This document shows positions 16,405 to 24,938 of a stretch of DNA of 64,000 nt, piece after piece. Numbering within the stretch: the stretch's first letter is position 1; each line of letters opens with the position of its first letter. The notes beneath the pieces are model-generated. The model saw nothing but the letters and a program-made list of their open reading frames with translations. It ran no database searches and was not told the DNA's origin. Source of the stretch: Paenibacillus vietnamensis (GTDB taxonomy: Bacteria; Bacillota; Bacilli; Paenibacillales; Paenibacillaceae); contig NZ_JAHMHW010000003.1 of NCBI RefSeq assembly GCF_020169515.1, positions 461,329 to 525,328 of the forward strand, written 5' to 3'. A program made the translations under genes and the position numbers.

Positions 16405-18006
16405 TCAGCTCCGCGGACGTTCGTCCTGCGATTGCTCGCTCTGTGACTGCTCGCCCTGCGACTGCTCGCCCTGCGGCTGCTCGCCCTGCGGCTGCTCGCC
16501 CTGCGATTGCTCGCCCTGCGGCTGCTCGCCCTGCGGCTGCTCGCCTTGCGACTGCTCGCCCTGCGGCTGCTCGCCCTGCGATTGCTCGCCCTGCGATTGC
16601 TCGCCCTGCGATTGCTCGCTCTGCGATTGCTCGCCCTGCGGCTGCTCGCCTTGCGACTGCTCGCCCTGCGACTGCTCGCCCTGCGGCTGCTCGCCTTGCG
16701 ACTGCTCGCCCTGCGATTGCTCGCCCTGCGATTGCTCGCCCTGCGATTGCTCGCCCTGCGACTGCTCGCCCTGCGGCTGCTCGCCCTGCGAGGGTTCTTT
16801 CGGCTTCGGCGTTTTCTGGTTCTCAGCCGCCTTGCGCTGCGACTCCGCCGCAATCGATTTCCGCATAAAGGATAAGATCAGCAGCAGCGCAGGAATAGCG
16901 AAGGCACACAGGAGACCCACATAGTTCACTAAATCCGACCATTCGAACAAGCTTTGAACATTAGGCGGCTTCATCGACGTCCAATAGAACACCGGGAGCA
17001 GCAGCAGTGCGATCAGCCGGTGGCTCTTCATGTGGAGTATCTCCTTAAGCGTTAGAGCCAGCGCAAAATATAAATTGCCCAGCGTAGTGAAGACGGCTGC
17101 CACCCAAACGCCGAGAAACGCGGATTCCAGCCTCTCCAGAATAAGCCCCGGCACCTCCGTCGTCTTAACGAGCTCCAGCGTCGGCCAGGCAAGCAGCTTC
17201 AGCTCGTCTACACCGAAAACCGCGATGCCGGAAAATACGATTAGTGAGTAGATGAGACCCGGAACCGCAATGCCGACTGCCTGATGCTTGAAGGGCGTGC
17301 CCGTCGACTCCGAGGAGGCGCCGAAAATCGTCATCACCTCGAAGCCCAAATAGGAGCCGGATGTGATGAGGACCCCTTTCATGAAGTCATAAAAACTGAT
17401 TTGAAACAACGGCAGCAGGTTGTCGAGCTTGGCACTCTGCAAGGAAGACAATCCGATAATCACAACTGGAATCACGATAAGCGGGATGAGAACCTCGTTT
17501 ACCCTGACGACGACCTCAATGTCGTTGACGACCAGAATATATGCCGTGATCAGCATCGTGCCGATAATGACCTCCAGCGGAGTCCTCGTAAGGACGGTCG
17601 CCGTCACCACCTCGCCGAAGGTGCGGGCGACCATCGAAGTCGATCCAAGCCAATAAACGACATAGGCCAAAAATAATGGAAATCCGACAATCATTCCGAT
17701 GACCGGGTAATTTTTCGGAGACAGCAGCTTAACGGCATATTGAATGATGCTTTCCCCGTAATGCCTGCGGGATAAGGTCGTAATGATGCTTAAGGCGACC
17801 ATGGAAAGCAAGGCTCCAAGCATGCAGGATATCCATCCGTTCTGCTGCGATAACACCGCGGTCGACCGCGGCAGCGTCAGCACGCCGACCCCGAGAATGG
17901 TGCTGGCGATTAAGGAAGCAGCCTGGCGATGCGTCATGCGGAACGGGGTTTGATCCGCCAAATCCTTGTCGGAAGGTGTTGGTCTCTCGATCACATTACT
18001 TTTCAT
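16405..18006 (-). CDS. GerAB-type germinant receptor permease with repeat tail
   Basis: A 533-residue spore germination permease (APC superfamily, GerB subunit) that binds germinant in the inner spore membrane. About ten hydrophobic segments fill residues ~15-385, starting with QAASLIASTILGVGVLTLPR. Beyond the normal end the protein has a ~130-residue tail made of 24 pentapeptides GEQ[SP]Q, ending DERPRS. The tail is hydrophilic, low in hydrophobic residues and probably disordered. The ATG at 18006 overlaps the GerA gene by 11 bases; an open frame to 18111 lies inside that gene and is rejected. Confidence 0.92.
   Translation of the reverse strand: MKSNVIERPTPSDKDLADQTPFRMTHRQAASLIASTILGVGVLTLPRSTAVLSQQNGWISCMLGALLSMVALSIITTLSRRHYGESIIQYAVKLLSPKNYPVIGMIVGFPLFLAYVVYWLGSTSMVARTFGEVVTATVLTRTPLEVIIGTMLITAYILVVNDIEVVVRVNEVLIPLIVIPVVIIGLSSLQSAKLDNLLPLFQISFYDFMKGVLITSGSYLGFEVMTIFGASSESTGTPFKHQAVGIAVPGLIYSLIVFSGIAVFGVDELKLLAWPTLELVKTTEVPGLILERLESAFLGVWVAAVFTTLGNLYFALALTLKEILHMKSHRLIALLLLPVFYWTSMKPPNVQSLFEWSDLVNYVGLLCAFAIPALLLILSFMRKSIAAESQRKAAENQKTPKPKEPSQGEQPQGEQSQGEQSQGEQSQGEQSQGEQSQGEQPQGEQSQGEQSQGEQPQGEQSQSEQSQGEQSQGEQSQGEQPQGEQSQGEQPQGEQPQGEQSQGEQPQGEQPQGEQSQGEQSQSEQSQDERPRS
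16426..16785 (-). repeat. 24-copy 15-base tandem repeat in coding sequence
   Basis: A minisatellite of unit GGCGAGCAG[TC]C[GC]CAG on the coding strand, in frame, encoding GEQSQ or GEQPQ; units 12 and 24 read SEQSQ. Units differ at only a few positions (TCG/TCC/CCG choice, synonymous thirds), so the array is nearly homogenised. Because the unit is a multiple of three, copy-number change would alter tail length without breaking the frame. All six frames stay open here, which creates false overlapping ORFs. Confidence 0.97.
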
Positions 18007-19657
18007 CGGACTCGCTTCCCTCCTTGTTATTCCCGCTTCCGATGTTGGATGCGTCGGTCTCGGAATTCGTTTGCGAAGACGGCTGCAGCCGGTCGGTATC
18101 TTTCGGCACAAACATAATAGGACGTTTCCTCATCCATTGCAGCGGCGCCCGGAGCAGCGTATCCTTCAAATCGGACGCCCGGGTAGGCGTGAGCGGAGAC
18201 AGGTACGGCACTCCGAACGATTTGAGGGTACACAGGTGAATAATGACGATGATCAGCAGAAGCATGATGCCGTACAAGCCGAACAGCGCAGCCGCAATCA
18301 TGACCGGAAAGCGGAGCATCCGCAGCGCAATCGCCGCGCTGTAGCTTGGCGATGCGAACGAGCCGATCGTCGTCAGCGCCACGACGATAACCATGATCGG
18401 ACTGACGATTCCGGCCTGTACGGCGGCCTGCCCGACGACGAGCGCGCCGACGATGCCGATGGTCGGACCGATCGGACCCGGCAGCCGGACGCTTGCTTCC
18501 CGCAAAATTTCCATCGTTACCTCCATCAGGAACGCTTCCACAATCGACGGGAAGGGCACCGTCGAGCGTCCCGCAGCCATTGCGATCACAAGCCTGGACG
18601 GAATCATCTCCGGATGGAAGGAGCTGAACGCGATATACAGTGACGGAAGCAGCAGCGCCATCAGCATACTGAGAATGCGGATGAACCGGATGAGCGTACC
18701 GATCATGAAACGCTCGTAATAATCCTCCGGACTATGGTAGAACTGCGTGAATATGGCCGGTGCGATGAGCACAAACGGCGTGCCGTCGGAGATGATGATG
18801 ACCTTTCCCTCCAGCAGATGGGATACGGCTTTGTCCGGGCGCTCCGTATTTTGAATGAGCGGAAACGGCGTCCATTGGCTGTCCTGGATAAATTGTTCGA
18901 TATAACCGCTTTCGAGTACGGCATCGATGCTGATCATCCGGATTCTTCTGAGGACTTCCTCGAGAATGATCGGATTCGTCAGCCCTTCGATGTACATGAT
19001 CGCTAAGTCGGTGCGGCTGCGCTTTCCGACCTGCATGCATTGCACGCGAAGCTTCGGATCCTTGAGCCTGCGCCGGATCAGCGTCGTATTCGTCCTCAGC
19101 GTTTCCGTGAACCCTTCCTTCGGGCCGCGTACGACCGATTCCGTAGCCGGCTCGGAAATATTCCGTTTGTCCCAGCCGCGCACGTTCAAAATGAGCGCAT
19201 GCGGATCGCCGTCGACGAACAAAGCGGTATCGCCGCAAAGCACGGTATGCACGACGTCATTGATCGTGTCTACCTGCTTCGTTTCATGGATCGGTAGTCC
19301 CGTGCACTGCAAATGGGAAAGTAAACCCTCTGAGCTTCCGTGCTGATCCTTGACCGCGAACATGGACGCCTCCAGAATGAACTGGTCGACCGTCTCCGAA
19401 TTGACCAAACCGTCGATATAGATAATAAAAGCGCTAACTCCGCTTGCTCCGCCGATCCGGATGGAGCGGTAATTCACATCGTGGCTGGGCCCGAATATCG
19501 ATACCAGCTTGTCCATATTCGCTTTGAGATCCGCAGCCACGCACGTAATCTCGATGTCTTGCAGCTGCTGCATGAAATGCTCGTCGAGCACCTTGGACTT
19601 CATGATTTTTGTTTTATCCTTGTAACTGGAAAGAAGGTTTTTTTTATCGGACGACAT
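17996..19657 (-). CDS. GerA-family germinant receptor A subunit
   Basis: A 553-residue GerAA/GerBA homologue. The large hydrophilic N-terminal half includes the family segments RIGGASGVSAFIIYIDGLVN and VRGPKEGFTETLRTNTTLIRRRL. About five membrane segments follow between ~300 and ~490 (for example ILSMLMALLLPSLYIAFSSF), then a charged tail. The A subunit works with B and C as a germinant-gated channel in the inner spore membrane. GAGGTG precedes the ATG at 19657. It is the first gene of an A-B-C operon. Confidence 0.93.
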   Translation of the reverse strand: MSSDKKNLLSSYKDKTKIMKSKVLDEHFMQQLQDIEITCVAADLKANMDKLVSIFGPSHDVNYRSIRIGGASGVSAFIIYIDGLVNSETVDQFILEASMFAVKDQHGSSEGLLSHLQCTGLPIHETKQVDTINDVVHTVLCGDTALFVDGDPHALILNVRGWDKRNISEPATESVVRGPKEGFTETLRTNTTLIRRRLKDPKLRVQCMQVGKRSRTDLAIMYIEGLTNPIILEEVLRRIRMISIDAVLESGYIEQFIQDSQWTPFPLIQNTERPDKAVSHLLEGKVIIISDGTPFVLIAPAIFTQFYHSPEDYYERFMIGTLIRFIRILSMLMALLLPSLYIAFSSFHPEMIPSRLVIAMAAGRSTVPFPSIVEAFLMEVTMEILREASVRLPGPIGPTIGIVGALVVGQAAVQAGIVSPIMVIVVALTTIGSFASPSYSAAIALRMLRFPVMIAAALFGLYGIMLLLIIVIIHLCTLKSFGVPYLSPLTPTRASDLKDTLLRAPLQWMRKRPIMFVPKDTDRLQPSSQTNSETDASNIGSGNNKEGSESDEK

Positions 19658-19710
19658 GACACCACCTCAAGGGTAGTTTTTCCTGTCACGGGGAATTTAT
19701 GAATGAAAGG

Positions 19711-19740
19711 AAAAAAAGCCGCCGAATCGCCCGGCGGCCT
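19711..19740 (-). terminator. Intrinsic terminator after the GH28 gene
   Basis: On the minus strand GCCGCC...GGCGGC arms form a GC-rich hairpin followed directly by TTTTTTT (plus-strand A-run 19711-19717). It ends the ABC transporter/GH28 operon and insulates the ger operon downstream. Confidence 0.9.
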
Positions 19741-19753
19741 TCCTTAAATTGAA

Positions 19754-21193
19754 TTAAAAATCAAATTGAATCCGATAAGCAAACTCGTTGCAACGTATAT
19801 TACCGCTCTCCATATCCGTAACCGCTTCTCCGTTCAGGCGCACATTTACGAATTTTACGCCGTCCACCCCCCTTTCCCCGTCATAGCCGTAAATCCCGGA
19901 AGGATTTGCATTCGTGCCGTTATAATCGATATCGCTGAACACGACGTTCTCAATCCGCCTGCCGGGAACCGGATTATATTTTTCGTTCCGGACGACGCGG
20001 ACATCGAACAGCTGGCCAAGCTCAAAATCCTCTACGCGGATATCTTTAAAAGTAACGTTTCGGACCGTGTTGTTGTCGCCTGCGCAGATCGCCATGACGC
20101 CCCGGTAATTTTCCTGGGGCTCGTGATGCTCGAGCACATCGATATTATTGAAGCAGATTTCCTCGACCGTATCCCCGTTATTTTGATGGTCGCCATGAAT
20201 GCCCACATGCATCGCATGGGCCACATCCGCCCACAAGACGGAAGCGCTGACGGCAATATGGCGCGAGTCGCCGTAATAGTCGCCGCGGCTGCCGTAAATG
20301 GCGATGCAGTCGTCCGACGTGCGCAGAAATACATCCCGTATGTCCACATGCGAGCTGGCCATCATGTCAATCCCGTCGCACCAGCCGCGCGTGCTGAACG
20401 CTTTGAAGTTACGGATGCGAATGTGCTCGGACTGCCCGAGATAAATGCTGTAATGGGGAGGATCAAGCACAATGATGCCTTCCACTTCGATCCGTTTGGA
20501 AAATTGGATCTGAACGCCCCGCAAATAGGTTGTTTTCTCCATATCGCCCATGTACAAAAGGCCTCTGCCGCGAATGACGATATGTTCCGCTTCCCTGCAT
20601 ATGATCGAGGCGTACAAAATCGAGCCTCCGGCTAAATAAACGGTCGTCCCGGACGGAATAAGCAGCCTGGGATCCGCAAATTGATGAATGCCCGGTGCGA
20701 AGTAAATCGCCTTGTTTTTTCCGTCCGCCGGAGCAGGAATACTTGCCAGTCGCGCTGAAATTTCCGGAAAATCATGTTTTCCTTGCTCGACCAGCAGTAC
20801 GCCGGAGCCGTTCGGCATAGGCGGCGACGTTTCGATAGGATTGGCGAACAGATGCAGATTGCTGAACCGCTCTCCGTTTATTTCAACGGACAGCTTGCAC
20901 GGTCGGTCCAAGACGAACGTGACGGCATCGGACTCCGTTTGAAACGCAATATTCGCGGATAGTGGGCGAATAACCGCCTGATGAACGGACTGCTTAGTCG
21001 AAACGACCCGAACCTCTACCGTGCCCTTCATATCAAAATAGGCCATCGATGCGGACCTGACGTTATGCATGTCCACCTTCGCTTCGAATACGAATACCGG
21101 CTGCCATTCGCCGCCCGGCTTGCGTACGCTTACCGCAAAGTCGTCATTACCGATTGCCCCTTCGGGCTGGTCATATACGATTAGCTGATTCAC
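19754..21193 (-). CDS. GH28-like polygalacturonase-family glycosidase
   Basis: A 479-residue protein with an N-terminal beta-rich domain (~1-150) and a right-handed parallel beta-helix of glycoside hydrolase family 28 type. The probable catalytic acids lie in CDGIDMM and SDDCIAIYG, followed by HAMHVGIHGDH, which replaces the GHG motif. Family members cut galacturonan or rhamnogalacturonan. There is no signal peptide, so it likely acts in the cytoplasm on imported oligosaccharides. GTG at 21193 follows GGAG. It sits two bases after the solute-binding protein gene, tying it to that importer. Confidence 0.8.
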   Translation of the reverse strand: MNQLIVYDQPEGAIGNDDFAVSVRKPGGEWQPVFVFEAKVDMHNVRSASMAYFDMKGTVEVRVVSTKQSVHQAVIRPLSANIAFQTESDAVTFVLDRPCKLSVEINGERFSNLHLFANPIETSPPMPNGSGVLLVEQGKHDFPEISARLASIPAPADGKNKAIYFAPGIHQFADPRLLIPSGTTVYLAGGSILYASIICREAEHIVIRGRGLLYMGDMEKTTYLRGVQIQFSKRIEVEGIIVLDPPHYSIYLGQSEHIRIRNFKAFSTRGWCDGIDMMASSHVDIRDVFLRTSDDCIAIYGSRGDYYGDSRHIAVSASVLWADVAHAMHVGIHGDHQNNGDTVEEICFNNIDVLEHHEPQENYRGVMAICAGDNNTVRNVTFKDIRVEDFELGQLFDVRVVRNEKYNPVPGRRIENVVFSDIDYNGTNANPSGIYGYDGERGVDGVKFVNVRLNGEAVTDMESGNIRCNEFAYRIQFDF

Positions 21194-21194
21194 T

Positions 21195-22781
21195 TTACTT
21201 GCGCTCCGAATAAACCTTGTTCACTTCATCCGTTACTTCCTGGCCGCCCGAGCGCAGCCAGTTTTCCTTGAAGCTGTAGAAATCGCCGTCCGTATTCGCC
21301 TCGCCCGTAATGGCCTTGATCAGATACGTATCCTGAAGCGTCTTCAGATTGCCCCAATATTTCGGCTTGCTCGTCAGGACGGCAGGCCCCAGCGCGTCAA
21401 ACATCGGAACGACGAGCGGGGACAGCTTTTCCTTCAGCTCCAGCACATCCGGCTGCGTCGTATGCTTCTGCATGGACACATCGATCGAGGATAACGGGTT
21501 GTAAAAATTGCCCGCTCCCAACTTCGGCGCGGCAGCGTTCTCGTCCGGTCTAGGCACGGCCAGATCGCCTTGCATGTCATAGCTCACGCCAGGCTGGCCG
21601 AAGCCGGTCAGCAGGAACCCTTCCGAATCCGTGGATACGTACTCGAGAATCTCCATAATTTTATGGCGCTTCTTCTCATCCTCTTCCAGCTGCTTTCCTA
21701 ACAGGACCGGAGCTTGACGAGCGCCGTACGCGAAGCCGTATGTCTTGCCGTCCGGTGCGAGGAGCGGGGAGCCCGGCCGAATGACTTGTCCCTTCTCGAG
21801 ACCCGGCTTCGCCACGAAGCCCGAATCCTTGTGGAAGTTGCCCCATTTCATATTGTCGACCATCCCGATCTTCTGGTTGGCGAATTTAATATTAATTTCA
21901 TTGTTGTCCGTCGTGATGAATTCCGGATCGATCAGGCCCGATTTGTACCATTTGTTAAGCAGCTTCAGTGCGGCGCGGGTTTCTTCGGTGATGCCGCCGT
22001 ATACGAGCTTGCCGTCCGCTCCGATCTTGTATTGGTAAGGAGAAACGCCGTGCGCGCTAAAAATGGAGGTGAACAGCTGCTCCGTCAGCTTGCCCCGGCC
22101 CGTTAAGCCGAATGTGTCCTTTTGGCCGTTCTTGTCCGGATCATCGTTCACGAACTTCGTCAGCACATCCTCAAGCTCCTCGAGCGTCTTGGGCGGCTCG
22201 CTGTAGCCGATATTTTTCAGCCATGCCTCGTTATACCCCGGCATAAAGCCGTCCAATCCGCCCGGCCAAACCTTCGGAATGCCCCAGTTTTTTCCGTTGT
22301 ACAGACCGACGCCCCATGCGCCGGGATCGACCGAATTCAAAGCCGCCGCATATTTAGGCATTTGGGCTTCGATTTCCGCCTGGTCCACACTCGCGATAAT
22401 GCCCTGATCGGCCCACGTCACCATATCCGTTTCTGTTGCATCGATCGGGAAAATATCCGGGATATCGCCGGAAGCGAGCAGCACGGAAAATTGCTCCTTC
22501 CACGTGCCCCGCTCCAATTTCACATTTTTGATTTTGACGTTAAATTTTTTCTCCAGCTCCGTTTGGACGTAGTTGCCGTCCTTCTCGGGCGTATTGAAGT
22601 TATTCGCCCACGTAATCTCGATCGGAGCCTCCGCGGCTGGCGTTTCCGCGCCGTTCGACGGCTTCGGATCGTTCGATCCCTCATTGTTCCCACCGTTATT
22701 GCCGCTGCAGCCGCTCAAGACAAGCGATACCGAAAGGGCGGCCGCCGTCATCCCCAACCATTTCTTTTTAGCGTCTTTCAT
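21195..22781 (-). CDS. Carbohydrate ABC transporter solute-binding lipoprotein (LplA-like)
   Basis: A 528-residue family 1 extracellular binding protein. Its lipoprotein signal ends at LVLSGCSGNNGG (Cys at ~25), followed by a Gly/Asn/Glu linker. The mature part has the two-lobe architecture of LplA/YtcQ proteins that capture oligosaccharides (ITWANNFNTPEKDGNYVQTELEKK is the usual first strand region). Together with the two permeases upstream it forms one importer. The substrate is probably a pectin-type oligosaccharide, inferred from the GH28 gene next to it. Confidence 0.93.
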   Translation of the reverse strand: MKDAKKKWLGMTAAALSVSLVLSGCSGNNGGNNEGSNDPKPSNGAETPAAEAPIEITWANNFNTPEKDGNYVQTELEKKFNVKIKNVKLERGTWKEQFSVLLASGDIPDIFPIDATETDMVTWADQGIIASVDQAEIEAQMPKYAAALNSVDPGAWGVGLYNGKNWGIPKVWPGGLDGFMPGYNEAWLKNIGYSEPPKTLEELEDVLTKFVNDDPDKNGQKDTFGLTGRGKLTEQLFTSIFSAHGVSPYQYKIGADGKLVYGGITEETRAALKLLNKWYKSGLIDPEFITTDNNEINIKFANQKIGMVDNMKWGNFHKDSGFVAKPGLEKGQVIRPGSPLLAPDGKTYGFAYGARQAPVLLGKQLEEDEKKRHKIMEILEYVSTDSEGFLLTGFGQPGVSYDMQGDLAVPRPDENAAAPKLGAGNFYNPLSSIDVSMQKHTTQPDVLELKEKLSPLVVPMFDALGPAVLTSKPKYWGNLKTLQDTYLIKAITGEANTDGDFYSFKENWLRSGGQEVTDEVNKVYSERK

Positions 22782-22876
22782 TTCTTCTGCTTCCTCCCTT
22801 TTCTATTACCTCATTATATATTTAGACAGTCCGCACATACAGCTTCATGCGTTCCGTTTAAACCGGATTGCCGCGC

Positions 22877-23752
22877 CTAGCCCTTAAGCGAGCCGACCAT
22901 AATGCCTTTCACGAAAAACCGCTGAAGGAACGGATACACCATAAGAATCGGCAGCGCGGTAAACATAATAATCGCCGCTTTGACCATTTCGGGGGCCTGC
23001 TCGTTCGTCGGAACCGGCAGCATCGGATCCCCTTCGGCCGTAATGACGAGCCGTCTCAAGAAGAGCTGGAGCACGATTTTCGACTGGTCCTGCATATAAA
23101 GCATCGCATCGAACCAGGCGTTCCAGTGGCCTACAGCGCTCCACAGCGCGAGAGTCGCAAGCACCGGCTTTGACAGCGGGATAACGATCGTGAACAGAAT
23201 ACGCAAATCGTTGGCGCCGTCGATTTTGGCCGAATCCTCAAGCTCCTCGGGAATGCCCATAAAGAAGTTGCGGAGAATCAGCAGATTAAACGTGCTAATC
23301 AATCCGGGGATCACGTACACCCACAGGGAATTAATGAGGCCGAGCCCTTTGATCAGGAGATAGGTCGGAATAAGCCCGCCGCCGAAAAACATCGTCACAA
23401 CGATAAACATCGTATAAAAGCCGCGGTGAGGCAAATATTTGCGCGACAGCGGATAGGCTCCGAGCGACAGGAAAACAAGCGTCAGCAAGGTTCCGACGAC
23501 CGTCCGGAATACGGTATTTCCCATCGTCTGCCACACCGTATCGGTCGTAAGCACCCGCTTCCAGGCAAAGAGGGAAATTTCCTTCGGATACAGATGGATG
23601 CCCGGACGCAGCGCCTCCGCCGGTGTGCTCAGCGAGATGGAGAGCACATGCAGAAACGGATAGATCATCGTGATGCAAAGAACAATAACGAATAAAATCA
23701 GAAACCCCTGGAATATTTTCTCGCCAGCGGATAATTTCAATTTCAGCCACAC
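22877..23752 (-). CDS. Carbohydrate ABC transporter permease (LplC/YtcP-like)
   Basis: A 291-residue inner-membrane permease with six hydrophobic segments. The EAA loop that docks the ATPase is EELEDSAKIDGANDLRILFT (~183-202). It ends MVGSLKG, typical of this subfamily. The reported GTG start (23752) is close to its ribosome site; a TTG at 23740 with AAGGTG nine bases upstream is an equally good choice. It follows the first permease gene by 15 bases. No ATPase gene is linked; such systems usually share an MsmX-type ATPase encoded elsewhere. Confidence 0.92.
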   Translation of the reverse strand: MWLKLKLSAGEKIFQGFLILFVIVLCITMIYPFLHVLSISLSTPAEALRPGIHLYPKEISLFAWKRVLTTDTVWQTMGNTVFRTVVGTLLTLVFLSLGAYPLSRKYLPHRGFYTMFIVVTMFFGGGLIPTYLLIKGLGLINSLWVYVIPGLISTFNLLILRNFFMGIPEELEDSAKIDGANDLRILFTIVIPLSKPVLATLALWSAVGHWNAWFDAMLYMQDQSKIVLQLFLRRLVITAEGDPMLPVPTNEQAPEMVKAAIIMFTALPILMVYPFLQRFFVKGIMVGSLKG

Positions 23753-23767
23753 CTTTCTTGCCTGATG

Positions 23768-24745
23768 TCAGTACAGGCCTTCCTGTCCCATCTTCTTCGT
23801 AACGAAGTTCGCGAATAACACCAGCATGAGTCCGACCACGTTTTTAAACAAGCCGACGGCCGTCGTCAAGCTGAACTGGAAGTTTTGCAGGCCGATCCGG
23901 TACACATACGTATCGAGCGTATCCGCTACCCCGTAAACAGCGGGCGAATACAGCGTCAAAATTTGGTCGAAGCCGGCATCCAGCACGCCGCCGACCCGCA
24001 GAATAAGCAGAATCGCAATGACGGGCAGAATCGACGGAATCGTAATGTACAGCGTCTGCTTCCAACGGTTCGCTCCGTCCAGAACGGCCGCTTCGTACAT
24101 TTGGGAGTCGATGCTTGTCAAGGCGGCCAAATAGATGATCGTCCCCCAGCCGACTTCCTTCCATATGCCCGACACGACGAGCGTAAACCGGAAGTAAGAC
24201 TCGCTCCCGAGGAAGTAGATCGGTTCGATGCCCATATATCCGAGGATATAGTTGACCACTCCCGAATTGGGCGACAGCATAGTGATCAAAATTCCTCCGA
24301 TGACGATCCACGAAAGAAAATGCGGCAAATACGAAATCGTCTGCGCTACTCTTTTGAATAAGGAAAACCTCAGCTCGTTAAAAAGCAGAGCCAATAGGAT
24401 CGGCGCCGGAAATCCGAAAATAATATGATAAAAGCTGATTACGATCGTATTTTTCATAATCTTCCAGAAATCCGGCGAACCCGTAAACAAATACTCGAAA
24501 TGCTTGAAGCCCACCCATGGGCTCCCCCATATGCCGTCGCGGATAAAATAATCCTTGAACGCCAATTGAATGCCGTACATCGGGCCGTACGCGAATATCG
24601 CGTACCAGATGATCACCGGAGCCAGCAGTAAAAACAGATATTTGTTTTTCTTATACTGCCGCCGGGTCAATGCCCATCTTGAAGCTTTGCTGCTGCCCAG
24701 ATCCTGTCTCTGCTTGGAAATGCCAGCGGCGCTTGCCGGGTTCAT
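23768..24745 (-). CDS. Carbohydrate ABC transporter permease (LplB/YteP-like)
   Basis: A 325-residue permease with a basic N-terminal tail and six membrane helices. The first is near YLFLLLAPVIIWYAIFAYGP and the EAA loop is YEAAVLDGANRWKQTLYIT (~217-235). It pairs with the LplC-type permease encoded next to form the transmembrane channel. It is the first gene of the permease-permease-binding protein-GH28 operon. AAGGAG is eight bases before the ATG. Confidence 0.93.
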   Translation of the reverse strand: MNPASAAGISKQRQDLGSSKASRWALTRRQYKKNKYLFLLLAPVIIWYAIFAYGPMYGIQLAFKDYFIRDGIWGSPWVGFKHFEYLFTGSPDFWKIMKNTIVISFYHIIFGFPAPILLALLFNELRFSLFKRVAQTISYLPHFLSWIVIGGILITMLSPNSGVVNYILGYMGIEPIYFLGSESYFRFTLVVSGIWKEVGWGTIIYLAALTSIDSQMYEAAVLDGANRWKQTLYITIPSILPVIAILLILRVGGVLDAGFDQILTLYSPAVYGVADTLDTYVYRIGLQNFQFSLTTAVGLFKNVVGLMLVLFANFVTKKMGQEGLY

Positions 24746-24813
24746 AGTCGTATTCTCCTTCCGAATGCCAGTTTGAAATGTCGCCTCGTTTGAACACCTT
24801 CACATTACCGGGT

Positions 24814-24827
24814 TGTAAGCGCTTTTT
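24814..24827. promoter_or_regulatory. Candidate cre (CcpA) site
   Basis: TGTAAGCGCTTTTT fits the catabolite-response consensus TGNAANCGNTNNCA at all defined positions except the last two. It is 69 bases before the first permease gene, where CcpA would repress when preferred sugars are present. This is a consensus match only. Confidence 0.4.
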
Positions 24828-24896
24828 CTATTGCAAATTCATTAAATAGACTATAGTTTCTTTGAATTTTCGGCTATAAATTTATAAGCAAAAGAA

Positions 24897-24922
24897 AAAG
24901 CAACCGCAGCAGCGATTGCTTT
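24897..24922 (-). terminator. Terminator after the AraC-type regulator
   Basis: AAAGCAATCGC and GCGGTTGCTTT form an 11-pair stem around a four-base loop on the minus strand, followed by a T-rich run (TTCTTTTGC). It ends the regulator gene at 24939 and separates it from the transporter operon. Confidence 0.85.
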
Positions 24923-24938
24923 AACCGTATAGGGCGTT

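Noticed and set aside
16426..16785. CRISPR-like array
   Set aside because: The 15-base units are contiguous with no unique spacers and encode an in-frame peptide repeat.
16250..16924. Long open frames on both strands over the GEQ[SP]Q repeat (SPCDCSPCG-, ARPAAARPA-, ALRLLALRL-type proteins)
   Set aside because: A 15-base repeat without stops keeps all frames open. Only the minus frame continues the GerB permease and is supported by membrane helices and operon context.
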